Positions 54,865-64,000 of a DNA stretch of 64,000 nucleotides are shown here, piece by piece. Location of the stretch: assembly GCA_015680685.1 (NCBI GenBank), contig MNCI01002242.1:443478-507477 (forward strand), in the 5' to 3' direction. The notes below the pieces were generated by a model. That model was not told the DNA's origin. It saw only the letters and a list, made by a program, of their open reading frames with translations, and did not search any database. The stretch is from Gnetum montanum. Its lineage: Eukaryota > Streptophyta > Gnetopsida > Gnetales > Gnetaceae. The translations under genes were made by a program, and so were the position numbers. Position 1 is the stretch's first letter; each line of letters begins with the position of its first letter.

Positions 54865-55920
54865 TGGTGGTGAGAATTGGATGGGATGAGTTGTTGCCTA
54901 GGCTAGAGGGAGACCCGACTTTGGTAAATGATCCTTTTTATCGCAACTATTGTGATGATGCTACCATCTTTTGAGGCACTAGAATTATCTTGATTGAGGT
55001 AGCATTGGCCATGTACTTGGGAATCACTGCCATGGGGGAACTGGTGATGCCTACATCATGTGGGCTCTAGGATGCCAAGATTTTCTTCAATGGTGTTGTG
55101 CCACGTATGCACAGTGGGAAATTGCCAAAGTTGACATTGCCACTAATCTAGTGTCAAGCTGCTGATTTGGTGGACAGGTTCTTTGTCCAATTTGGTAATT
55201 CGTCCAAGCTGCAAGGGACATGTTTTGCCCTACTTAAGTGCTTGAGGCTTGAGTGAAGAGTAAATTTGCCAAAAAAAAATTTTGAATCATTGTGCAAGCA
55301 ATGTAGAGGGTGTCACTATGGGCTCATTATTGTGCTTTGGAGGGCCACTATGCCTGGGCCGCCGTTGCAACCATCATTGGGAACTGGGCCATTGTGCCAT
55401 ATGGTTTATGTTTGCCAACTAGTAGAAAGGAGAAGGGTCAAGCCGCAGAGAGAGAAGAAACTGTCTATGGCAATGCTAGTTTCTACTGAGCTGGAGGGCT
55501 CAAGCATGGGCACGATCCCAACTCAATCGAAGGAGATGTTGCAATTTGCAAAAGAGGCTATGGATACAACAAGGGCAAATGAGCATCGTCTCTAGGAAGT
55601 CAAGTGGAATGCCAAAGAAGAGGCGTTTCAACGCATGCAGGCTCAACAGGAGGAGGACTTTAGGGGAAGAGAATGTGAGCGAGAGGATGAGTTTAAGGAA
55701 AGGGAGTAGGATCTGATGTGGCAATAGGAGCTTTGCGAGGCAAGTGCTAGGGCAATCCTTTTGGATCAACTGAGCGCTTAGGTTAGGGAGGAACTCGAGC
55801 ATGAGGAGTAGGAATGGCAGGAGTGGGAGCGATTGGAGCAGGCAGTGTGGCAACAAGAGCTTGAGGAAGCAAAGCAAATGCACAAACAAATCGAGTAGGC
55901 GCGCATGCCTAGAATGCCTG
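54865..55920 (+). pseudogene. LINE copy 7, conserved extension and coiled coil
   Basis: From the ATG at 54865: VVRIGWDELLPRLEGDPTLV, DPFYRNYCDDATIF, IILIEVALAMYLGITAMGEL, GL-DAKIFFNGVVPRMHSGK, LVDRFFVQFGNSSKL and FALLKCLRLE. Then a long Glu/Gln/Arg-rich coil runs from about 55.5 to 55.9 kb. The motif order is the same in copies 1, 4 and 6. It could be a separate ORF3 or the C-terminal part of ORF2; stops prevent a decision. Confidence 0.6.
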
Positions 55921-56505
55921 TATGTGTCTTTGTAGGGATCTTTGCCCCTATCTCTTGTTGAATATCAATCGCAAGTCTCCATGGTCCGCTCTTCGTTGAC
56001 ATATTCGCCGAACTTCTTCTAGGTTGCATCTTGATGGGGAGGATTTGGTGGTGGTGCATGCTCAGCAGGAGGCCATCTTCAAGGATGTTGAGGAGGTGGC
56101 TGTCAGTTTTGAGCATCACTGTGAAGTGCTCAACAATATACATAACTAGGAAATTCCTGACTGCCCTTGTCGGAATCTGCCAGTGTGGCTGTAGGGTGCT
56201 TTCAAGGGTGGGGTATGTGGTGGCTTGGTTTGGGGCTTGCTTGGGCTCCCTTTTGCTCTGTTTTGCCTTGGGTTGCTGTTCTTTTGGCTGTTGTTTTCTC
56301 AAAATGCAATTTCAGTTTCTTTCTGTTTGTGAAATCTCAAGTCGAAGGGCCTGTTATTAGGCCACTTTTGGGTTTGTTGAGGGAGACTTCCCTTGGGGGG
56401 TGAACCACCCCCTTTGATGAAAAAATTTGACTGTATAGTTTTCTTTGTTAAGTAATATAATCCTGAACATTATCTCAAAAAAAAAAAAAATCAGTTTCAT
56501 GAAGA

Positions 56506-56649
56506 GAAAATTAAGGTCAAGCCTAAGGTATGTGGTGGCTTGGTTTGGGGCTTGCTTGGGCTCCCTTTTGCTCTGTTTTGCCTTGGGTTGCTGTTCTTTT
56601 GGCTGTTGTTTTCTCAAAATGCAATTNGAAAATTAAGGTCAAGCCTAAG
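56506..56649 (+). repeat. Local duplication across an unknown base, probable assembly artefact
   Basis: About 99 bases (56528-56626) repeat 56215-56313 almost exactly, and GAAAATTAAGGTCAAGCCTA occurs both before (56506) and after (56628) the block, with one n at 56627. This looks like a gap-filling error. Confidence 0.75.
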
Positions 56650-58914
56650 AAATCACCAGAATGACAATGGTTAGAATTTTTTTTCAAGATCTTCAAAATC
56701 AAGAGGGGCCCAAGATGCTCTCGCTTTTTGTTGATAGTACCAATCCTGGTATCAAGGATCCTTGGTCCCTGTTGGTAAATCTTTTGCCAAACTGTCCCAA
56801 ATCTTTATGGGTGTTTCCAAGTCCATCTAGAAACAACTCTCATCTAAGTCATTTAGGCTTGAGAGTGTAGGCTTGAGAGTGCGAAGACTGATAGAGAGAT
56901 TCACAAAAACCAAGATTAAACATTTCACAATGTTATACATAAAAAAATCAGATTCAAAAAACATTTAAAATGATGAAAGAATTCTGAAAATAAAATCATA
57001 CTTCAACCACGAGTGAAACAAGGGAGGAACTGTGCATCCACCTTGTTTAGTCTTCAAAACTCCCCATTGAATGACCACTTTTTCTATCCATCAAGTGTTG
57101 TTTTAGTTTCATTTTTGAGTCTTTGCAATTTTTTTCATTCTCTATTTTTATATTTGTTAATATTATTTTTGTTTACCTGTGTGCTGCTAAAGATTGCCCC
57201 TTACTATTGTAGTTGCTCAATAGTAGTAGTGGTAGTTACTGTAATTCTCCTTTCCCTCTTCCTTTTCTTTTCTGCTTTTTCTTTCCTCTACCTACCCCTA
57301 TTTATTCACTCATATTTTGGTTTCGGTTTCAGTTTCAGTTTTAGTTTCTTTAATATAACTTTCTGTGACAGTTACCTTTTTTCACAAGACAGATCCAAAC
57401 TCAAGTCTCAGGTTCAATCTTCCCTAAAGCCACCCATTACAGAAAAAAAAAAAAAGACATCTTACCCTTACAACTAGGAGGATTGGGGTTCAATTCCTCC
57501 CAGGTTAATAAAATATACACTTCTGATCAATTTTTAAACTAGGAAATTTCACTTCTTATTTCACTAGAATTCTTCCATAAGAGAGAAAAAATGAAATAAA
57601 AACAGAGTACATTAGATGAAAGTTTCATGAGCAAGAGTCAAGGAAAGCATAAATTTAGAGTATCAAAGTAAGGAAATACCTTCTCTCTCAAGTATTTAGT
57701 GATACAACTAGTGTTGCATCATCCTATGAGCATTGAAAGGTCATCATGTGACCTTTCTACAACTATTGAGAGGGGACTTTGCTTCTGATTAAATAAATTT
57801 TATTCGTTCCAAACATCATTAAAGAAAGTAAAGCAATCATCCTTGATTCATAGATCAGGTTCCTCTACTTTTTAATTTCATTTATGTACATTCAAAATTA
57901 TAAAGTAGCAATGGATCATACCTGTTATCACCTTTTTCTTTGAATATATCAAGTTGATTTCTTTTAAATTCAACCTGAAAAATTCAGCTCATCCAAAAAT
58001 GCACTGATGCAATTATTCATTCTTGTTATAGTTTTATCTATCATAAATTGTGAAGGCCAAAAAGAAATACTAAATAAACAATCCCAAAATAAAATCTTTC
58101 TTTAATATCTTCAGTTTACGTCATAGTGAGCCATATTCATGTTCAAAACAGTCACACCAAGAAAACCAGGAACAAAAAAAATTCAAAAACATATCATATA
58201 ACACCCTAATATAATCCTTAAAGAAGAGGGTCGTTACATGGTAGTAATAGTGAAATGGAGTGGTTTTGAGCAATGCACGGGAGTAGCAAACAATTGTTTT
58301 CATTCATCATTAGGGTAGTCCTGCATATTTACGTTAAAAGAAATGAAAAAAAAAACAGCAAAAGTTTTTGCTATTTTTTAAAATTGTGAGCATTCATAGT
58401 AATGTTGGAGATGCAATTCCAGTAACTATGTTATAACTTAGTTTTGGTATGGATCTGCACTATTAGGATGATGAATTTAGTTTTTCTACTTAAATTAGCA
58501 GATTGCGTAATTGGTCCTTGATTATGTTCCTTTTTGACCTAAGATTGCATTTAATTGGTGGTTGTCCTTCAATGTTTTATTATTAATAAATTTTTCCCCT
58601 CATCAAATAATAAAGTGTAAGAATAACAATGAATTGCACAATTGATTCCTTTCAAAATTACAAAATGTTATAAAATATATCCATAGTTTAACTTAGATGC
58701 TTTGAACCCTAAAGCCTTATGTTAGCTCAATGTTTGGTTAAATTACAAGACCAAAATCAGCACTGAAACTCAGCCGCCACAATATTCTAAGTGGAGAATA
58801 AATGCTAAGGATGGACAATGATTCACTGATGATGCCTTTTTCTTCTAAATACTTGTATTCTTAAGTGTACAAGTATGTATAGGTTTGTTAAGCCTATTAG
58901 TAGATTTCACTTTA
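56650..58914. other. Intron sequence, no gene recognised
   Basis: AT-rich with T-rich and A-rich tracts. The frame at 57013-57477 is long mainly because of low complexity (Phe/Leu/Ser-rich) and has no recognised domain. Confidence 0.5.
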
Positions 58915-58985
58915 GTTCCTTATCATCATCATCATCATGGTGCCTTTACCACAATAACATGGGCTAACCTATTAAGTTAGGTGAG
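58915..58985 (-). repeat. Possible RTE 3' tail
   Basis: Reverse complement reads GGTAAAGGCACCATGATGAT with further GAT repeats, like the TGATG-type tails of plant RTE elements. Too short to be sure. Confidence 0.4.
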
Positions 58986-59271
58986 TGAATTGCACTTTAT
59001 TCCTTATTGTAGTAATTTTTGAAGACTTGTAAATGGTCAGTGATACACTTTCATTATTACAAATCTTTATAATTTCTTCCTGGTCTTTTTGGATATTTAA
59101 ACAACATAAATGTCAAATGATCACAATAGGATTTTGAATTTCCTGGTTTTGTAATTTTGATGTTTCAGGCATTTTCTTTGTTCAAAGTTGTATTTGAATG
59201 GAGTAATTTTAAGTCTTGTGTCATTTATTAATTTATGTATTTTTGTTGGTTTACATATCATTACGTTATAG

Positions 59272-59314
59272 GCACAATTCAAGTCTGTTAGTGAGCATTT
59301 CAAGGGATTCAAAG
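59272..59314 (+). CDS. WD40 gene exon 7, middle of third blade
   Basis: 43 bases between GTTATAG and GTAAAA. With GA from exon 6 it reads EHNSSLLVSISRDSK, which is what a WD40 blade needs between its Gly-His and Trp-Asp ends. The expected VRVWD continuation is not in the remaining 4.7 kb, so the next exon is beyond the window. Confidence 0.85.
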
Positions 59315-60693
59315 GTAAAAAAACTGATACTCATATGTGATTGTGTTTTTTCCCTTTCAAACTTTTTAATGTTTACTTACCTATGTTGATTATGTTTTCA
59401 CGTTAAAGTGTTTTTTTTTTTCTTTTTGGATGAAAGGTCAAGCAAATCTTATTAACATCAAAGTACAAGCCACGTATTTACAACAAAGACCCCATCCAAA
59501 ACAGGGGGGAGGTTCTCCCCTGCAACAAGCATCCCCAAGCCTGTTCAAACACCCTACACCCATAGACCATCAACTGTGGATTATCATAGCAAAAATCGGG
59601 CAGAAAACAATGCCCAACCAGGCCAAGACCCACGTAACTACACCCAAACACCAACCATCCCCAAAAACACAAACAAGAAATAGAAGGACCCTCTACACAT
59701 GATGAGGTAGGGAGGAACAAGGGCATCGACAAGCCATCTTGAAGTGGACCTAGTCCGAAATAACCCAAAGCTACATAGAGGTAACGAAATTTGTCACTTG
59801 TTGGAACTCAAGGAAGTCTTGTTCCACCTACAAGCGATTACTTTTCAGCATATCCTTAGTCTTATCAAGGTGGTGCTTTGCGGCAATTAACTAGATATGC
59901 CTCCTCAGCTCAGCCCACGACACTTCTTTATTAATGCCCATAAGATTATATGGGCATTGACCATTCAACAACCAGTGCCTTACCTCCACCTCCTCCACCT
60001 TCTCAAAATGTTGCTACATTTGAAGCTCTTCCGAAAAAGCCTTGTTAGCCTCCTCCTTATCAGTAGCTTCCCAATGCCTCAAGTCCTCTTCCTCTTGCCA
60101 AATTTCTTCCAGCACCTATCTATGCAATTCCTCCTACTCTTGCCACCTCTTGGCTTCACGGCTAAACCTAATGCCAAAGGAGCTCCAACTCCTCCTAATA
60201 CCATCACTACTTTGCCAGCGTCTTGGCGTGGACATCCCTCATTTTTTGTATAATGACCACCTCCTAGTTGTTTCACTCTTCCCTAGCTTGTGCTACTACA
60301 TCTTCCAAAAGCTAGCTAACATCAAGATTCTCCATCCGAACCAATAGACCCTCAAACTTTGGCAACCAAGCCCCCTCCAACACTTGAGGAGCCATAAATA
60401 AAGGAGGAAGCCTCCATGTCCCCCATGCCTCCTAGTCATAGGTGGCACCCTATGTTGGAAGTACTAATGAACAATTGGTCATGCCATAATTGCCTCCAAC
60501 TGTCCTGGGGTAGGTACACAATTCTCAGTTTGTCCGTTAGCTGAAACCCCAAGGTATCCCAGTGTACCAACTCGTGTGCATAGGCATAGATATTGTGCCA
60601 CGTGTGAATTACCCAAGCTTGACACCCACAGTGTGTACTTCTGCATCATTATTTGTGCCCAAGGGGGTGTTGGGGGGGGGGGGGGGGGGGGTN

Positions 60694-62480
60694 CACCAAA
60701 GCAACATACCTTGTAACTACCACCAACACTAAAGAGGCCAAAAGAACTTCATCATGTTGTGTCAGAAATCAGTTAGACCAATGCTCTATATGGCCCAAAA
60801 GCTACATCACTAGAGGCGCCCAAGTAGCCCATCTATGCCAGGAAAAGATACGAATCCCAAGGTACGATTCTTTCTCTACAGCTGACAACATCCCTAAAGA
60901 TTGGCAAACTTGTTGATGGACTAAAACCTTTGTGTTGAAACAAGGGATAGCTGACTTGTTCTGATTTGGTCAAATCCCACCTCATTAGCCATCTGGGCCA
61001 ACAGCCAATTAATCACCTTGGCTTGTGGATCTTAGCCCTTGTCATAATGACTATGTCATTGGCATAGTGCTTAGCGATACACGTTTGCCCCACAATGTTC
61101 ACACCCTGGACCCCCTCCTCCCAAGATAGGATTTCATCGTATCCATAATCATAATAAATAGATATGGGAATAGGGGGTCCCCTTACTGCAACCCCCTAGT
61201 AGTGGAGAAAAATCCCCAAAGACCCCCATTAATGTCAAACAAGGAAGCATTGGTGCTTTGCATACAAAGTGCAGATGGATACCCTTTTGTAGCATAACAT
61301 CCTTCAGGGCCTACCAGCTAACCGTGTCATAATCTTTTGCAATGTCAACTTTTACACACATGCTCGAAAATTTGGCATTGTGAATGGAGTGAACCACTTC
61401 TTGCAACATGATGAGAATCTGGTCCTATATGAACCTACCCTTAACAAAACCAACCTGATTAGCTCCCACCAAGGTCGGCATCCGCGGTTGCAACTGCTTA
61501 ACTAGGACCTTAGTGAAAACCCAGAGCAACGTATTGCACACACCAATTGGCTGATAATGAGCAGGGAGCATGGGGTTGGACTTCTTGGGCAACAAAACAA
61601 TCCTCGAACAATTGATCTCCTTTCGCACCTGTCCCCATATAAGCATAAGATTAAAAGCATCAAGTAAATTAGGGCCTAGAATACCCAAAAATTCTTTGAA
61701 AAATTCAATTGTATAGCCATTCGACCTCGGAGCACTCCCAATTTTCATCAATCCTAAAGCCATGGAAAGTTCTGTAGTAGAGATGGGAGCGACAAGAGGA
61801 ATGTTGTCTTGCTCGTTAAGCACTCAATGGACCCTAACCAATAGTGGGGAGGATTCTCTCCCATACCACACAGCATTCCAAAAGGTTTGCATCTCATGAG
61901 CAATTTCCTATGGCTAGTGAATTTGTGTTATCCTCCTACTCAGCAAAGAGATCCTCTTACTAGTGCAGCTGGCCTTCGTGGCTATGAAAAAGAACCATGT
62001 GTTCTTGTCCCCATCCTTGAGCCATCAAATCCTTGATCTCTTCCTCCAATAGACTTCCTCCTCCTTTGCAAGAGCATGTAACTCTAGCAATAGACAATGC
62101 TCCTCCTCTTCCAACACCTCCCCCTACTTTTACTTGCTTTGAACAGTGGCCAATTGAGTCTGAAGCCTATGTCGAGTCCCTTTGAAGGGGTACTTTTGAT
62201 CCAGAGGTAGGTCCTTTATCAGCTTTTTCAAGGAGTTGAGACCTAATTTCAAGAAATCCCTTGCATCAAGACAAGATTCATCATACCCAACCCAAATATC
62301 TTCAACCATCTTGCGCAGCCATGGCTTTAGTAACCAAGCTCGTTCAAAACAAAAAGGAGTTAGGGTTAGCTTCCATGACAGCTGAATTGAGCACACTAAC
62401 GCTTGATGGTTCAAGGCTTGCCTCACCTTGCAAGTGAGATGCAGCTCCTATTCTTAGAATAGTTCCGCATGAACCCATAG
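60694..62480 (-). pseudogene. LINE copy 8, RT segment, first copy
   Basis: Frame 61823-61425 has LMKIGSAPRSNGYTIEFFKE, NCSRIVLLPKKSNPMLPAHY and NQVGFVKGRFI. Further left are the active-site IAKHYANDIV (about 61045-61075) and the RT end. The right part (62426-62130) is the linker between endonuclease and RT (FCFERAWLLKPWLRKMV). Confidence 0.85.
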
Positions 62481-62489
62481 GGGGTGCTA

Positions 62490-64000
62490 GCCACCGAAGC
62501 AACATACCTTGTAACCACCACCAGCACTGAAGAGGCTAGAAGAACTTCATCATGCCATGTTAGAAATCAATTAGACCAATGCTCTATATGGCCCAAAAGT
62601 CGGATCACCAGAGGTGCCCAAGTAGCCTATTTATGCTAGGATAAGATAAGAATCCCAAGGTAGGATTCTTTCTCTACAGCTAACAACATCCCTAGAGATT
62701 GGCAAACTTGTTGATGGACTAAAACCTTCTTGTTGAAAAAATAGATGGCCAACTTGTCTCGATTTGGTTGAAATCCCACCTCATTAGCCATCTGGGCCAA
62801 CGCCTAGTTAATCGCCATGGCTTGCAGAACTATAGCCCTTGTCATAAGGACTGTGTCATTGGCATACTACTTAGCGATACACATGTGCCCTGCACTGTTC
62901 ACACCCTGGACCCCCTACTCCCCAAGATAGGATTTCATTGTACCCATAATCATAATAAATAGATATGGGAATAGGGGGTCCTTTTACCGCAACCCCCTAG
63001 TAGGGGAGAAAAATCCCCAAACACCCCCATTAAGGTTAAATGAGGAAGCATTGGTGCTTTGCATATTGGAACAAAGATCCACAAAGTGCAGATGGATACC
63101 TTTTTGTAGCATAACATCCTTTAGGGCCTACCAGCTGATTGTGTCATAAGCTTTTGCAATGTCAACGTGTACACACATGCTCAAAAATTTGGCACTGTGA
63201 ATGGAGTGAATTGCTTCTTGCAGCATGATGAGAATCTGGTCCTTTATGAACCTACCCTTAACAAATCCAACCTGATTAGCTCCCACCAAGGTTGGCATCC
63301 ACGGTTGCATCCACTTAACCAAGACCTTAGCGAAAACCCGAAGCAGCATATTGCACACACCAATTGGCTGATAATGAGCAGGCAATGTGGGGTTAGACTT
63401 CTTGGGCAACAAAACAATCCTCAAACAATTGATCTCCTTTCACGCCTGTCCCCATATAAGCATAAGATTAAAAGTATCAAGTAAATTAGGGCCTAGAATA
63501 TCCAAAATTTCTTTGAAAAATTCAACTGTCCAACCATTTGACCTCGGAGCACTCCCAATTTTTATCAATCCTAAAGCCATGGAAAGTTCCATAGTGTAGA
63601 GATGAGAGTGACAAGAGGAACGTTGTAATGCTCATTAAGCACTCGATGGATCCTAACCAACAACGGGGAGGATTCTCCCCAAGACCACACAACATTCCAA
63701 AAGGTTTACATCTCGTGAGTAATTTCCTATGGCTAGTGAATCTGTGTTGTCCCCCTACTCAGCAAAGAGATCCTCTTACTGGTGCAGTTGGCCTTTGCGG
63801 CCATGAAAAAGAACCATGTGTTCCTATCCCCATCCTTGAGCCATTAAATCCTTGATCTATCCCTCCAATAGACTTCCTCCTCCTCTGCAAGAGCATGTTA
63901 CTGCAGCAATAGCCAACTCTCCTCCTCTTCCAACACCTCCCCTTGCTCTTACTTGCTTTGAACAACAACCAATTGAGTCTAAAGCCTATGATGAGTCCCT
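62490..64000 (-). pseudogene. LINE copy 8, RT segment, second copy
   Basis: Repeats the first copy with an offset of 1800 bp, increasing to 1817 bp after a 17-bp indel near 63065. It holds MRIVLLPKKSNPTLPAHY, DIAKAYDTISW and a YANDT active site. It is still matching the first copy at the last base of the window. Confidence 0.85.

Larger units (their letters stand above)
50271..56490 (+). mobile_element. Nearly full-length L1-like LINE (copy 7)
   Basis: 6.2 kb with G/C-rich 5' UTR, ORF1 (50621-51700), ORF2 endonuclease (51709 on), RT (about 52.9-54.2 kb), zf-RVT (54.55-54.65 kb), C-terminal extension (54.86-55.25 kb), coiled coil (55.5-55.92 kb), conserved end (56.02-56.16 kb) and a 3' UTR ending CCTGAACATTATCTC with an A tail. 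It is the reference copy for the family here. Stops are scattered throughout, so it cannot move by itself. Confidence 0.9.
27638..59314 (+). other. WD40-repeat protein gene, partial, seven visible exons
   Basis: Exons 27638-27665, 27820-27883, 28015-28051, 28763-28860, 43093-43198, 43787-43998 and 59272-59314 have GT donors and AG acceptors, and all six junctions are phase compatible. The joined product contains three successive WD40-type blades. Two introns are 14,232 and 15,273 bp, both filled with retrotransposons. The start and the last part of the gene are outside the window. Exon 3 carries an in-frame TGA, so the locus may be a pseudogene or contain a base error. WD40 proteins are scaffolds; the particular family is not recognised, though an F-box/WD40 type is one possibility. 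Confidence 0.8.
59411..64000 (-). mobile_element. LINE copy 8, with a 1.8-kb duplicated RT segment, running off the window
   Basis: Minus-strand LINE beginning with a T run (poly-A tail) at 59411. The conserved C-terminal end (HHLDKTKDMLKSNRL, FLEFQQVTNFVTSM, CRCPCSSLPHHV) is at 59.7-59.87 kb and a Glu-rich coil at 59.95-60.1 kb. After a G run and one n (60693) come two successive copies of an RT/linker segment (60.69-62.47 and 62.49-64.0 kb). Confidence 0.82.

Noticed and set aside
55500-56302. Long minus-strand frames opposite the LINE coiled coil
   Set aside because: Leu/Gln-rich shadows of the Glu/Gln-rich sense frame.
57013-57477. 154-codon Phe/Leu/Ser-rich frame
   Set aside because: Composition reflects a T-rich tract; no domain, no splice context, and it does not resemble a real membrane protein.
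1-64000. A defence, biosynthetic or other multi-gene system
   Set aside because: Apart from one split WD40 gene, all recognisable coding sequence belongs to retrotransposons; no gene cluster is present.

Overview
This 64-kb window is nuclear DNA of a large-genome seed plant, most likely a gymnosperm. The reasons are one split gene with introns of about 14 and 15 kb, old and decayed retrotransposons of several classes filling almost everything else, and plant-type Copia, Ty3, L1-like and RTE elements. No organelle or bacterial genes, rRNA, tRNA genes or CRISPR arrays were seen. The species cannot be named from the sequence alone. Single n bases and one 74-base n block sit beside homopolymer runs, so this is draft assembly and some local duplications may be artefacts.

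Layout. 1-488 is gene-free, with a G/C-rich hairpin. 489-6668 is an array of 242-bp units, each carrying a Copia gag fragment, split by a 5.2-kb minus-strand LINE (890-6060). 7.65-8.64 kb holds a decayed Copia pol fragment. 8.78-24.09 kb is a large inverted repeat: two copies of the 5' part of one Ty3-like LTR element face each other around a minus-strand Ty3 gag/pol segment, and the right arm is broken by a Copia element (15667-20528) with LTRs, primer site, polypurine tract and 5-bp target duplications. 24.1-27.54 kb is a plus-strand LINE.

From 27.6 kb to 59.3 kb the window carries seven phase-compatible exons of a plus-strand WD40-repeat protein gene; its N- and C-termini lie outside. Two introns exceed 14 kb. 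The first holds LINE 3' ends, a Ty3-type element with 0.8-kb LTRs whose pol is replaced by an antisense LINE, another LINE, short tandem repeats and an RTE-like LINE split by unknown DNA. The second holds a minus-strand LINE and a nearly full-length plus-strand LINE. The intron after the last visible exon also contains LINE sequence, with an apparent 1.8-kb tandem duplication running to the window edge. Exon 3 has an in-frame TGA, so the locus is either a gene with a sequence error or a decaying copy.

The most unusual material is the LINE family itself, present in at least seven copies. Three copies share an ATGA overlap between ORF1 and the endonuclease ORF. Several carry a conserved extension plus a Glu/Gln-rich coiled coil after the usual reverse transcriptase and zinc-finger regions. 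Three insertions have YAND where a catalytic YADD is expected.
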